Assembly (NCBI GenBank): GCA_012512265.1
Contig: JAAZEM010000055.1
Span: 1-47,420, forward strand
Reading direction: 5' to 3'
Length of the DNA: 47,420 bases
Source of the DNA: Armatimonadota bacterium
GTDB taxonomy: Bacteria; Armatimonadota; JAAZEB01
Shown here: positions 26,093 through 33,614 of the stretch, piece after piece
Layout of the letters: every line of letters begins with the position of its first letter
Position numbering within the stretch: the stretch's first letter is position 1
The notes under the pieces: generated by a model
What the model saw: the letters and a program-made list of their open reading frames with translations, nothing else
What the model was told of the DNA's origin: nothing
The model's database searches: none
Translations under genes and position numbers: made by a program

Positions 26093-26929
26093 TCAGGGCG
26101 AGACGATGGTCAAAGGAGGGGCATCGGCCGGAATGACCCCATGCCGCTTTCCGAGCGCCTGGAAGCGGCGAAGGCCCTCCCACTCCTGCTCCCCCAGGTC
26201 GTATTTCATAATGCGATACAGGTAGTTGCGGCAGACGGCCAGCGGCAACCCCAGCTGCTCCGAGGTGCTCGTGGCGATAGCGTCCAGGTAGTTTCGGCCC
26301 ACCTCCCACGCCTGGCGGAGGAGAGCGATCAGCGGCGCCATCTTCACCTCGGGGCGCACGGCCCAGACGGCCCAGACGAAAGGCAGGCCGGTGAGCCGGA
26401 ACCACAACTCTCCCAGATCGAGCACCTGCAGCTCTTCGCGCGGCCACGACTCCAGGTAGCAGGCGCGCATCGCGGGGTCGCCGATCAAGAGCGCCCCGTC
26501 GGCTTCCTCCAGCATCGTTGCCAGGTCCGGCGGCGCGGTGATGTACTCGGGCTCCACGCCAAAGCACTCCGGGAGCAGGATCCGGATGAGCGCCGCCGAC
26601 GTGCGCGATCCGGCATCGAGCGCTACCCGGCGGAGGCGTTGGGGCGCCGTCTTACAGAAGAGCCGGACACTGTCGATGGCGCCCCGGGAAGAGACCCCGA
26701 GCCCGGGGATGGCGTAGAGTGTTCCATCCTCCAAGGATGTGATCGAGGAAACCAGTGCCGCGTCCAGCTCCCCGTCGCGCAGGCGCTGCCTCAGTAGCGC
26801 CGGAACCGCCTTGCTTAGGGTGACGTTCGGGCGAGGGGTTTGTTCAAGATCATAGATGAGGGGTTTTCCGTTGAGATAGGGCACAGCGCCCAGACGGTAG
26901 CTATCCGCTTCCTCGTGCGTTTGTATCAC
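26093..26929 (-). CDS. mqnA: MqnA, chorismate dehydratase of the futalosine menaquinone pathway
   Basis: 278 residues from GTG 26929, with gaaggaggtg upstream and a perfect-spaced promoter just before it. The MqnA pattern is plain: RLGAVPYLNGKPLIYDL at the start, DAALVSSITSL, RRVALDAGSRTSAALIRILL, ADGALLIGDPAM and WFRLTGLPFVWAVW. The fold is that of a periplasmic-binding protein turned enzyme. It removes water from chorismate to form 3-[(1-carboxyvinyl)oxy]benzoate, the first committed step of the alternative menaquinone route. No other mqn gene is in the window. An earlier in-frame start would run through the promoter and is rejected. Confidence 0.9.
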   Translation of the reverse strand: MIQTHEEADSYRLGAVPYLNGKPLIYDLEQTPRPNVTLSKAVPALLRQRLRDGELDAALVSSITSLEDGTLYAIPGLGVSSRGAIDSVRLFCKTAPQRLRRVALDAGSRTSAALIRILLPECFGVEPEYITAPPDLATMLEEADGALLIGDPAMRACYLESWPREELQVLDLGELWFRLTGLPFVWAVWAVRPEVKMAPLIALLRQAWEVGRNYLDAIATSTSEQLGLPLAVCRNYLYRIMKYDLGEQEWEGLRRFQALGKRHGVIPADAPPLTIVSP

Positions 26930-26953
26930 GATTCCCAGGCACCTCCTTCTGCC

Positions 26954-26982
26954 ATTATACCGATCGCCCTCCTGAGAGTCAA
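26954..26982 (-). promoter_or_regulatory. Promoter of mqnA (TTGACT-17-TATAAT)
   Basis: On the minus strand, TTGACT (26982-26977) and TATAAT (26959-26954) are 17 bp apart. It sits about 25 bp before GTG 26929, so the leader is short and the ribosome site gaaggagg is near the transcript start. Confidence 0.8.
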
Positions 26983-27092
26983 ACGCCAACGGGCCAGACA
27001 CGCCCTTGGGTGGCGCCATCGCGGAACGCTCCCGTGCGTGGTGAGAAAAGGCGAGTGCCGGACAACACGGTCTGGAATGGGCAAACAGGCTA

Positions 27093-27121
27093 TTGCCTGT
27101 GACAGCTCCATATGGTATAAT
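27093..27121 (+). promoter_or_regulatory. Promoter of the rpsF-ssb-rpsR operon (TTGCCT-17-TATAAT)
   Basis: TTGCCT at 27093-27098 and TATAAT at 27116-27121 are 17 bp apart. Initiation near 27128 gives a leader of about 107 nt to the GTG start of rpsF. Confidence 0.78.
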
Positions 27122-27127
27122 CATCTT

Positions 27128-27234
27128 GGACAGTATGGCGTCTGGCCCTATTGCCGGACGGTGGCTACTCACGAGCCTACCCTGCTCCGTGGCATCGTCT
27201 CGGAGCCGCCTAGTCCGAAGGGAGGTGATACCGC
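27128..27234 (+). promoter_or_regulatory. Leader of rpsF, candidate S6:S18 autoregulatory RNA
   Basis: The leader can form a hairpin with arms gctccg (27184-27189) and cggagc (27201-27206), and an upstream hairpin ggtggct/agcctacc (around 27161-27182). Several CCG triplets occur. Many bacteria regulate rpsF by S6:S18 binding to a hairpin with a bulged CCG. The match here is suggestive only; I could not align it to the family model. Confidence 0.35.
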
Positions 27235-27522
27235 GTGAGAGATTACGAGCTTACGTATATCATTGATCCTGCCCTCGAGGAGGAGCAGGTCAATGCCCTC
27301 GTCGAGCGTTTCTCCGCACTAGTGACCAGCAATGGCGGTGAGGTCGCTAATATTGACCGGTGGGAGAAGAGAAAGCTCGCCTACGAAATCAATGGCAAGC
27401 GCGAAGGTCTCTACGTCATCATGACGTTTCGGGGCACGCCGGAGCTACGATCCGAACTCGACCGCCAGCTGCGCATCACCGAGGGTGTGATCCGGCATCT
27501 GATCGTGCGACCCGAAGAGTGA
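27235..27522 (+). CDS. rpsF: 30S ribosomal protein bS6
   Basis: 95 residues, GTG start preceded by the strong site agggaggtgat. The sequence RDYELTYIIDPALEEEQVNALVERF, the central WEKRKLAYEINGKREGLYVIMTF and the C-terminal EGVIRHLIVR are typical of S6. It pairs with bS18 on the 30S platform. It is the first gene of rpsF-ssb-rpsR, the common bacterial order. Confidence 0.97.
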   Translation: MRDYELTYIIDPALEEEQVNALVERFSALVTSNGGEVANIDRWEKRKLAYEINGKREGLYVIMTFRGTPELRSELDRQLRITEGVIRHLIVRPEE

Positions 27523-27556
27523 GCGCGTAGGTTCGGTTCAAGAGGAGGAAACGCAA

Positions 27557-27982
27557 ATGGCGCTGAATCGGGTTGTCTTGATCGGCAGACTGACTCGGGA
27601 TCCGGAACTCAAGTACACGCCTAGTGGGCTGCCAGTCGCGAACTTCACCCTTGCGGTGGATCGCAACCAGGCGCCGAACGCTCAGGGCGAGAAGGAGACG
27701 GATTTCATCCCGTGCGTCGCTTGGCGCCAGCAAGCGGAGTTTGCTGCGAACTACCTGGGCAAGGGACGCCTCGTCGCCGTGGAAGGCCGCATCCAGGTCC
27801 GCAAGTGGCAGGGTCAGGATGGCCAGACACGGTGGGCTACCGAGGTGATTTGTGACCGTGTGCAGGGTCTCGACCGGCCTCGCCAGGATGGCGAGGGGGT
27901 TCCCGGAGGTGGTGGCATTCCGGACGCTGGCTTCGGCGGGCAGGATGCCATGGATCTGGATGACCCCTTCAGCGAGCCATAA
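27557..27982 (+). CDS. ssb: Single-stranded DNA-binding protein
   Basis: 141 residues, ATG after gaggaggaaacgcaa. The OB-fold domain (about 1-108; MALNRVVLIGRLTRDPELKYT, FIPCVAWRQQAEFAANYLGKGRLVAVEGRIQVR) is canonical. A short Gly-rich linker leads to an acidic tail, DLDDPFSEP. The tail resembles the usual DDDIPF partner-binding tip but has the Pro-Phe followed by SEP instead of being terminal. It protects single-stranded DNA in replication and repair. It lies between rpsF and rpsR, as in many bacteria. Confidence 0.96.
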   Translation: MALNRVVLIGRLTRDPELKYTPSGLPVANFTLAVDRNQAPNAQGEKETDFIPCVAWRQQAEFAANYLGKGRLVAVEGRIQVRKWQGQDGQTRWATEVICDRVQGLDRPRQDGEGVPGGGGIPDAGFGGQDAMDLDDPFSEP

Positions 27983-28002
27983 GTCGATGAGGAGGTTGGT
28001 CG

Positions 28003-28245
28003 ATGCAGAAGAAGAGCGCGAAGGGGAAGTTCCGCCGCACAAAGCGCAAGGTATGCAGCTTCTGCGTGGATAAGGTTTCCCAGATCGACTACAAGGCAGT
28101 GACACGGATCCGGCGCTATGTCTCCGACCGCGGGAAGATTCTTCCGCGTCGGGTGACAGGGACGTGCGCCAAGCACCAGCGCAAGGTGACGCGTGCCATC
28201 AAGCGCGCGCGCATGGTGGCGCTCCTTCCGTTTGTTGCCGAGTAG
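28003..28245 (+). CDS. rpsR: 30S ribosomal protein bS18
   Basis: 80 residues, ATG after gaggaggttggtcg. [61 protein letters not shown] is nearly a textbook S18. The Cys pair CSFC and the later Cys are those of the zinc-binding form of S18. It ends the operon; rplI, which often follows, is absent, and a terminator comes 12 bp after the stop. Confidence 0.97.
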   Translation: MQKKSAKGKFRRTKRKVCSFCVDKVSQIDYKAVTRIRRYVSDRGKILPRRVTGTCAKHQRKVTRAIKRARMVALLPFVAE

Positions 28246-28257
28246 GAAGTGCGCACG

Positions 28258-28291
28258 AAAGGGCCGGCGAGCATTGCTTCGCCGGCCCTTT
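28258..28291 (+). terminator. Intrinsic terminator of the rpsF-ssb-rpsR operon
   Basis: Arms aaagggccggcga (28258-28270) and tcgccggcccttt (28279-28291) form a 13-bp perfect GC-rich stem with an 8-nt loop; the stem base supplies the short T-tract. Confidence 0.85.
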
Positions 28292-28325
28292 CGCACTTCG
28301 GGCCGGGCATCGCCTCGAAAACGCC

Positions 28326-29255
28326 ATGCACGTCATCTCCGCGAGCCGGCGCACCGATATCCCGGCGTTCTATAGCCAGTGGTTCATGAACCGGATCCGC
28401 GCCGGTTCCTGCCTTGTGGCCAACCCCTTCTCCGGACGAATACACCGCGTTTCCCTCAACCCGGCAGAGGTCATTGCCCTCCTCTTCTGGACTCGCAATC
28501 CGGCGCCGTTGCTTCCCCACCTCGACGAGCTGGAGCGCCGCGGCTTTCGCTGCGCATTTGAGGTGACCCTCACCGGCTACGGGCGCGACCTGGACAGGGA
28601 TGGACCCGCGCCAGAGAGGGTGATCGAGCTCATCCGCCGCTTGGCCGGGCGAATTGGCCCGGAGTTTATTCACTGGCGCTATGATCCGATTATCTTGACG
28701 GGGCAGATGACAGCCGATGATCACCGCCGCCGCTTCGCGCGCCTCTGCGCGGCCCTGGCCGGGAACGTCCGGGGCTGCCGCATCTCATTCCTGCAACTCT
28801 ACCGGAAGAATCGAGCGCGCGTGGAGCAGGCTGCGGAGCAGGGAGGATACACCTACGGCTACATTCCTGTGGGGAGCGTGGCGCCGCCCCGCCGGGGGCG
28901 CGAGCTATCAGTAGAGGAGCGGCGCGAGCTGGCGGATGCTCTGGGCGAGATCGCGGCTTCCCATGGCATACCGGTGCAAAGCTGCTGCAGCGAGCTGCTG
29001 GTGAACCCCCTCTCGAATGTGCACCAGGCGCATTGCGTTGATCGGAATGTGATCACGGCGCTGCGCCCGGATCTAGAGCTGGATCTCAAGCCGAAGCCGA
29101 CGCGCGCGGGCTGTGGCTGCTATGCCTCCATCGATATCGGCGCCTATGATACCTGCGCCCATGCCTGTGCCTATTGCTATGCCACGCGCGATCCCGCGGT
29201 CGCCCGTGCCTACCTGCGCCGCCACGATCCGAACGCGGAGATGCTTGGCGCGTGA
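28326..29255 (+). CDS. DUF1848-family protein with a C-terminal iron-sulphur-type cysteine motif
   Basis: 309 residues from ATG 28326. The family signature opens the protein (MHVISASRRTDIPAFYSQWFMNRI), followed by NPFSGRIHRVSL and LFWTRNPAPLLPHL. The C-terminus has GCGCYASIDIGAYDTCAHACAYCYA, whose clustered cysteines resemble a radical-SAM or [4Fe-4S] ligand set, placed at the end instead of the start. The family is widespread but its reaction is, as far as I know, not established. There is no strong ribosome site and the gene lies just past the rpsR terminator, so its promoter is unclear. Confidence 0.85.
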   Translation: MHVISASRRTDIPAFYSQWFMNRIRAGSCLVANPFSGRIHRVSLNPAEVIALLFWTRNPAPLLPHLDELERRGFRCAFEVTLTGYGRDLDRDGPAPERVIELIRRLAGRIGPEFIHWRYDPIILTGQMTADDHRRRFARLCAALAGNVRGCRISFLQLYRKNRARVEQAAEQGGYTYGYIPVGSVAPPRRGRELSVEERRELADALGEIAASHGIPVQSCCSELLVNPLSNVHQAHCVDRNVITALRPDLELDLKPKPTRAGCGCYASIDIGAYDTCAHACAYCYATRDPAVARAYLRRHDPNAEMLGA

Positions 29256-29263
29256 GAGGACCA

Positions 29264-29389
29264 TCAGGCCAAGCGCCGGTTGAACGCTTCTACGATGTCG
29301 AGGGCGCTCGTGAGCAGCTCGCGTGACCTCACGGATGGATCCCCCGTAGCCATCGGGATGCCGCTCCACGCTTTCCGCGCTCGGCGCAT
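29264..29389 (-). pseudogene. Small minus-strand reading frame, possible gene remnant
   Basis: 41 codons on the minus strand, ending in RSRELLTSALDIVEAFNRRLA, a helical and coding-like stretch in an otherwise empty 200-bp gap. The preceding ATG has no ribosome site. The frame stays open upstream into the kinase gene on the other strand, where it reads as a shadow. It could be the tail of a decayed gene truncated by the kinase operon, or chance. Confidence 0.25.
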
Positions 29390-29456
29390 GGCATCGGTTT
29401 GAGGCAGGAATCCAGAGGGTAGAGTAGGGTGTCTTCCTGCAGAAAGGCAGGAGTGG

Positions 29457-31730
29457 ATGACCAGTGCCGTCGACCGCTGGGAGAGGACGAGTTCCGAGGC
29501 GCCCGCTGCGGTGCCCATCGCCGCCCATCGAGCGCGGTCGCTTCGCCGGGCTGCGGGAGTGCTCGGCCTGACAGCCGCGGGCATCGGCGTGCTGACGCTA
29601 GCTGGTTGGCTACTGGGGTCACCTGCCCTGACCAGCGTGGTGCCAGAGGCCGGGGCGACAAAGGCCAACACGAGCGTGAGCCTTTTCCTCATCGGAGTGT
29701 CGCTATGGCTCCTCAGCGATCCGGGCCACCACCGGGTTCCGCGGGGGGTTGGGAAGCTACTGGCGCTCACTGCAGCTTCTGTCGGGGCGGTGACGCTTGG
29801 CGAATACTTCTTTGGCTGGGATCTGGGGATCGATCAGCTCCTCTTCCGTGAACCGCCGGGCGCGCCGCTCACCTCCCATCCGGGGCGAATGGCGCCGATC
29901 ACTGCCCTCAGTTTGCTCCTCCTCGGGGTGGCGCTTCTCCTTCTGAATAGGCAGACGCGTATCCGGGCGCTGGCGCCGTGGCTGGCGCTGGTCACCATCA
30001 TCGCGGCGATCTTCGCCTTGGCCACGCACGCGTTTATCGCGGGTGAGGTGTTTCAAGCAGAATCCTACACGGTGGTGGCGCTCCCGACTGCCATTGCGAT
30101 CTTCCTGCTCGCGGTGGGCGTCCTGCTAGCACAACCGGAGCACCGGTTGGTGGCCATCGTCGCCAGTGATACCCCTGGGGGCTTTGCGGCCCGGCGCCTG
30201 CTGCCCGTGGCGGTGATCGTGCCGCTGCTGCTGGCGTGGCTGCGCCTCGAAGGCCAGCGCGCCGGCTGGTATGGGGTGGGCCTCGGCCTGGCGTTCCTCA
30301 CGACGGCGAGCATCACGATCATCATGTGTTTGGTCTGGTGGAACGCCAGCCTCCTCTACAATGCCGATATCCAGCGCGCCGCGGCAGAGGAGCAGGTGCG
30401 CCGCTCGCGCGACGAGCTGGAAGAGCGCGTCAATGAGCGGACGGCCGAACTGGCCCAGGTGAACCAGGTGTTGCGAGCTCAGGTTGAGGAGCGTGACAAG
30501 GCGCAGCGCGCCCTGCAAGAGGAGCGCGATTTCGTCTCGGCCATCCTCGATGTTGTGGGGGCACTGGTGGTCGTCCTGGATCGGGAAGGCCGGATCATCC
30601 GCTTCAACCGGGCTTGCGAGCAGGTCACCGGCTATTCCTTCGCGGAGGTGGAAGGCCGCCTCTTCTGGGATCTCTTCCTGCTACCCGAGGAAGTGGATGG
30701 GGTGCGCGCCGTCTTCGATGCTCTCACGGCAGGGCAGTTTCCGAACAGGCACGAGAACTACTGGCGGACTCGAAGCGGCGGCCGCCGCCTCATCGCCTGG
30801 TCCAACAGTGTGCTCATCCATGAAGGCGAGGTGCGCCACGTGATTGCCACCGGGATCGACATCACCGAGCTCCGGGCAGCGGAGGATGCGCTCAATGCCC
30901 TGAACGCCGAACTGGAGCAGCGTGTCGCGACGCGGACCGCCGAACTCCGAAACGCCGTCGAGCGCCTCGAGGCTGAGATCCGCGAGCGCCAGCGTGCCGA
31001 GGAGCAGAATGCACGGCTCACTGAGGACCTGCGCCAACAAGCTGCGGAGCTGCGCGCTGCGAACGAGGAGCTAGAATCGTTCAGCTACTCGGTTTCGCAC
31101 GACCTGCGTGCCCCGCTCCGGAGCATCGATGGCTTCAGCCAGGCCGTGTTGGAGGATTATGCCGATAAGCTAGATGAGACTGGTCAGGATTACCTCCGGC
31201 GTGTTCGTCGCGCAAGCCAGCGCATGGGCCAGTTGATTGATGACATTCTCAAGCTGTCGCGCGTCACGCGTGCCGAGATGCGCCGCGAGACGGTGGATCT
31301 CTCTGCCCTGGCCCGAGCGATCTCGGAGGAGCTCCAGCAGACCGAGCCAGACCGCCGGGTGGAGTGGCACATCGCCGAGGGTATCACGGCCGAGGGCGAT
31401 CCCACGCTGTTGCGGGTTGTGCTCGATAACCTCCTCGGGAACGCCTGGAAGTTTACGGCGCATCAACCATCCCCTCGGATCGAGTTCGGCGCCCGACAGG
31501 AAGGGGGAATATGCGTCTACTACGTGCGAGATAATGGTGTTGGGTTCGATCCGGCCTATGCCGATAAGCTATTTCAGGCGTTTCAGCGGCTCCATACTGC
31601 CGACGAGTTCACCGGAAGCGGCATCGGGTTGGCGACCGTGCGTCGAATTGTCCGCCGGCATGGTGGGCGCGTCTGGGCAGAGGGGGCTGTCGGGAAGGGA
31701 GCAACCTTCTCCTTCACGCTCGGAAGTTAG
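29457..31730 (+). CDS. Membrane sensor histidine kinase with PAS domain
   Basis: 757 residues; the ATG follows aaaggcaggagtgg. About eight hydrophobic helices (about 30-300) form an N-terminal membrane sensor of a type often seen before PAS kinases (GWLLGSPALTSVVPEAGATKANTSVSLFLIG; GWDLGIDQLLF; MAPITALSLLLLG). Coiled coils (about 310-360 and 475-540) flank one PAS domain (about 362-475). The H-box YSVSHDLRAPLRSIDGF places phospho-His548, followed by an HATPase with DNLLGNAWKF, DNGVGFD and GSGIGLA. This is the phytochrome-kinase-like class that signals to small stand-alone receivers, and such a receiver is the next gene. Confidence 0.92.
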   Translation: MTSAVDRWERTSSEAPAAVPIAAHRARSLRRAAGVLGLTAAGIGVLTLAGWLLGSPALTSVVPEAGATKANTSVSLFLIGVSLWLLSDPGHHRVPRGVGKLLALTAASVGAVTLGEYFFGWDLGIDQLLFREPPGAPLTSHPGRMAPITALSLLLLGVALLLLNRQTRIRALAPWLALVTIIAAIFALATHAFIAGEVFQAESYTVVALPTAIAIFLLAVGVLLAQPEHRLVAIVASDTPGGFAARRLLPVAVIVPLLLAWLRLEGQRAGWYGVGLGLAFLTTASITIIMCLVWWNASLLYNADIQRAAAEEQVRRSRDELEERVNERTAELAQVNQVLRAQVEERDKAQRALQEERDFVSAILDVVGALVVVLDREGRIIRFNRACEQVTGYSFAEVEGRLFWDLFLLPEEVDGVRAVFDALTAGQFPNRHENYWRTRSGGRRLIAWSNSVLIHEGEVRHVIATGIDITELRAAEDALNALNAELEQRVATRTAELRNAVERLEAEIRERQRAEEQNARLTEDLRQQAAELRAANEELESFSYSVSHDLRAPLRSIDGFSQAVLEDYADKLDETGQDYLRRVRRASQRMGQLIDDILKLSRVTRAEMRRETVDLSALARAISEELQQTEPDRRVEWHIAEGITAEGDPTLLRVVLDNLLGNAWKFTAHQPSPRIEFGARQEGGICVYYVRDNGVGFDPAYADKLFQAFQRLHTADEFTGSGIGLATVRRIVRRHGGRVWAEGAVGKGATFSFTLGS

Positions 31731-31760
31731 GTGGATATCCCTACGAAGGGGTGTGGGGTG

Positions 31761-32207
31761 ATGACGGAGAAAGTAATCTTGTTGGTCGAAGACAACCCCG
31801 ACGATATTGAGCTGACGCTGCGGGCGCTGCGCAAGAACAACATCGCCAACAAGGTGGTGGTGGCCCGTGATGGCGTGGAGGCGTTGGATTACCTTTTTGG
31901 CACAGGGGCATACGCCGGTCGAGACATCGATGGGCAGCCACAGGTAGTGTTGCTTGATCTGAAGCTGCCGCGCATGGATGGGTTGGAGGTGCTGAAGCGC
32001 ATCCGTGCTGATGCGCGCACGAAGCTGGTGCCAGTGGTGATCCTGACATCGTCGCGAGAGGAACAGGATTTGATCGAGGGTTACCGCTCCGGCGCCAACA
32101 GCTACATTCGCAAGCCGGTCGATTTTGACCAATTCACCGAGGCGACCCGACAACTCGGCCTCTACTGGCTCGTGTTGAATGAGCCGCCACCAAAGGAGGG
32201 CCGATGA
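31761..32207 (+). CDS. Stand-alone response regulator receiver, Rcp1-like
   Basis: 148 residues from ATG 31761, with aagggg about 9 bp upstream. A single receiver domain with acidic pocket Glu10-Asp11, phospho-Asp66 (VLLDLKLPRMDG), switch Thr in VILTSS and Lys in IRKP. The VEDNPDDIELTLRALRKNNIANKV start is that of the Rcp1 class, partners of phytochrome-type kinases. There is no output domain, so it acts as a phosphate shuttle or by protein contact. Its stop overlaps the start of the next gene by 4 bases. Confidence 0.93.
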   Translation: MTEKVILLVEDNPDDIELTLRALRKNNIANKVVVARDGVEALDYLFGTGAYAGRDIDGQPQVVLLDLKLPRMDGLEVLKRIRADARTKLVPVVILTSSREEQDLIEGYRSGANSYIRKPVDFDQFTEATRQLGLYWLVLNEPPPKEGR

Positions 32208-33553
32208 GGGTCCCGCTGCGCGTCTTGATGGTGGAAGACTCGGAGGATGACGCCCTCCTCCTGGCGCGCTGCCTTCGCCAAGGGGGCTACGACGTCACCT
32301 GGCAGCGGGTCGATTCGGCCAAGGCAATGGCCGAGGCGCTTGCCGGGCAGACGTGGGACGTGATCCTGGCCGACTACACCTTGCCGGGCTTCGGCGGCCG
32401 GGATGCCTTGCGCCTGGTGACCGAGCGCGGTCTGGATATCCCGTTTATTGTTGTCTCCGGGACAATTGGCGAGGAAGCCGCCGTCGACATCATGAAGGCG
32501 GGCGCTCACGACTTTGTCCGGAAGGGTAACCTGGCGCGGTTGGTGCCGGTCATTGAGCGGGAGATGCGCGAGGCCAGGGAGCGCCAGGCGCGCCGTCGGG
32601 CTGAGTTCGAGCGCGAGCTGATCCTCTCCTCCGCGGGAGAGGGGATTGTCGGCCTGGATCGCGAGGGCCGGATCCTCTTCATCAATCCGGCGGCCGCGCG
32701 CATGCTGGGGTGGAGCGCGGAGGAGCTGGTGGGCCACTCGCTGCACGGGACGGCACACCATCACCGCGCGGATGGATCGCCCTTCCCCTGGGAAGAGTGC
32801 GCCGCGCGCGACACCGCGCTGCATGGAACTATCCACCACGTCGACGAGGAACTCTTCTGGCGCCGCGACGGGACCAGCTTTCCCGTAGAGTTCATTAGCA
32901 CACCGATCCGCGAAGAGGGCGAGCTGGCGGGCGTCGTTGTCGTTTTTCGCGACATCACCGAGCGCAAGCGCGTGGAGCGCGAGCTTAACCAGGCGCACCA
33001 GAGTCTCCTGAACGCCGAGGTCGAGAAGAAGCGCTTCTATCGCGAGGTGATCCGCGCGGTAACGCAAGATAAGCTCCATCTGGTAGACGCCGGGGAGATC
33101 CCGATCAAAGGCCAGTGCATCCTGCAGGTGGATCTGACGGACATCGAGGGCTACCGCAGCCTGCGGAAGCGCCTCCGGGATGTCGCGCTGGATGCCGGGA
33201 TGGACCCGGAGGACGCCGAAGACCTGGTGCTTGGCGTGGGCGAGGCGGTGATCAACGCCGTGAAGCATGGTCGCGAGGGCCGCGCTGAGATCTATACCGC
33301 TCCGGGCTGCATCATCGCGCGAGTTTCAGACCGCGGCGAGGGGATCCGCGCCGAGCAGATCCCGGCCACCATCCTTCTGCCTGGATACTCTACGCAAATC
33401 TCCCTTGGGATGGGCTTCACCATCATGCTGCAGGTGATGGACCGCGTATGGCTGGCGACCGGTCCGGAAGGCACCACCATCCAGTTGGAGCGTTCGCTCC
33501 TCGCTCAAGAGAGGGACCGGCGCATTCCTCCTCCCGCCTGGCATAAACTCTGA
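32204..33553 (+). CDS. Receiver-PAS-RsbW-like anti-sigma kinase fusion
   Basis: 449 residues; ATG overlaps the preceding stop (ATGA) after aaaggagggccg. A receiver domain (1-125) with phospho-Asp57 (VILADYTLPG) leads to a PAS domain (about 138-265) and then a linker with EKKRFYREVIRAVTQDKLHL. The C-terminal HATPase (about 300-430) has DLVLGVGEAVINAVKHG and SDRGEGI, typical of RsbW/SpoIIAB-type serine kinases and unlike histidine kinases; no H-box is present. It probably binds or phosphorylates an anti-sigma antagonist or a sigma factor under control of phosphorylation at Asp57. It is the third gene of the kinase-receiver operon. No sigma factor or antagonist is adjacent. Confidence 0.85.
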   Translation: MRVPLRVLMVEDSEDDALLLARCLRQGGYDVTWQRVDSAKAMAEALAGQTWDVILADYTLPGFGGRDALRLVTERGLDIPFIVVSGTIGEEAAVDIMKAGAHDFVRKGNLARLVPVIEREMREARERQARRRAEFERELILSSAGEGIVGLDREGRILFINPAAARMLGWSAEELVGHSLHGTAHHHRADGSPFPWEECAARDTALHGTIHHVDEELFWRRDGTSFPVEFISTPIREEGELAGVVVVFRDITERKRVERELNQAHQSLLNAEVEKKRFYREVIRAVTQDKLHLVDAGEIPIKGQCILQVDLTDIEGYRSLRKRLRDVALDAGMDPEDAEDLVLGVGEAVINAVKHGREGRAEIYTAPGCIIARVSDRGEGIRAEQIPATILLPGYSTQISLGMGFTIMLQVMDRVWLATGPEGTTIQLERSLLAQERDRRIPPPAWHKL

Positions 33554-33614
33554 TCTCCCGGCGCCTCTGGCATGCACCTTGCCCGTTGGCTCCCAGGGAG
33601 GAAAGGGAGTGGGC

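Noticed and set aside
28164..28325. N-terminal extension of the DUF1848 protein
   Set aside because: It overlaps rpsR and its terminator; the family N-terminus begins exactly at ATG 28326.
32162..33268. 368-codon open frame on the minus strand
   Set aside because: Shadow of the receiver-PAS-anti-sigma gene on the other strand.
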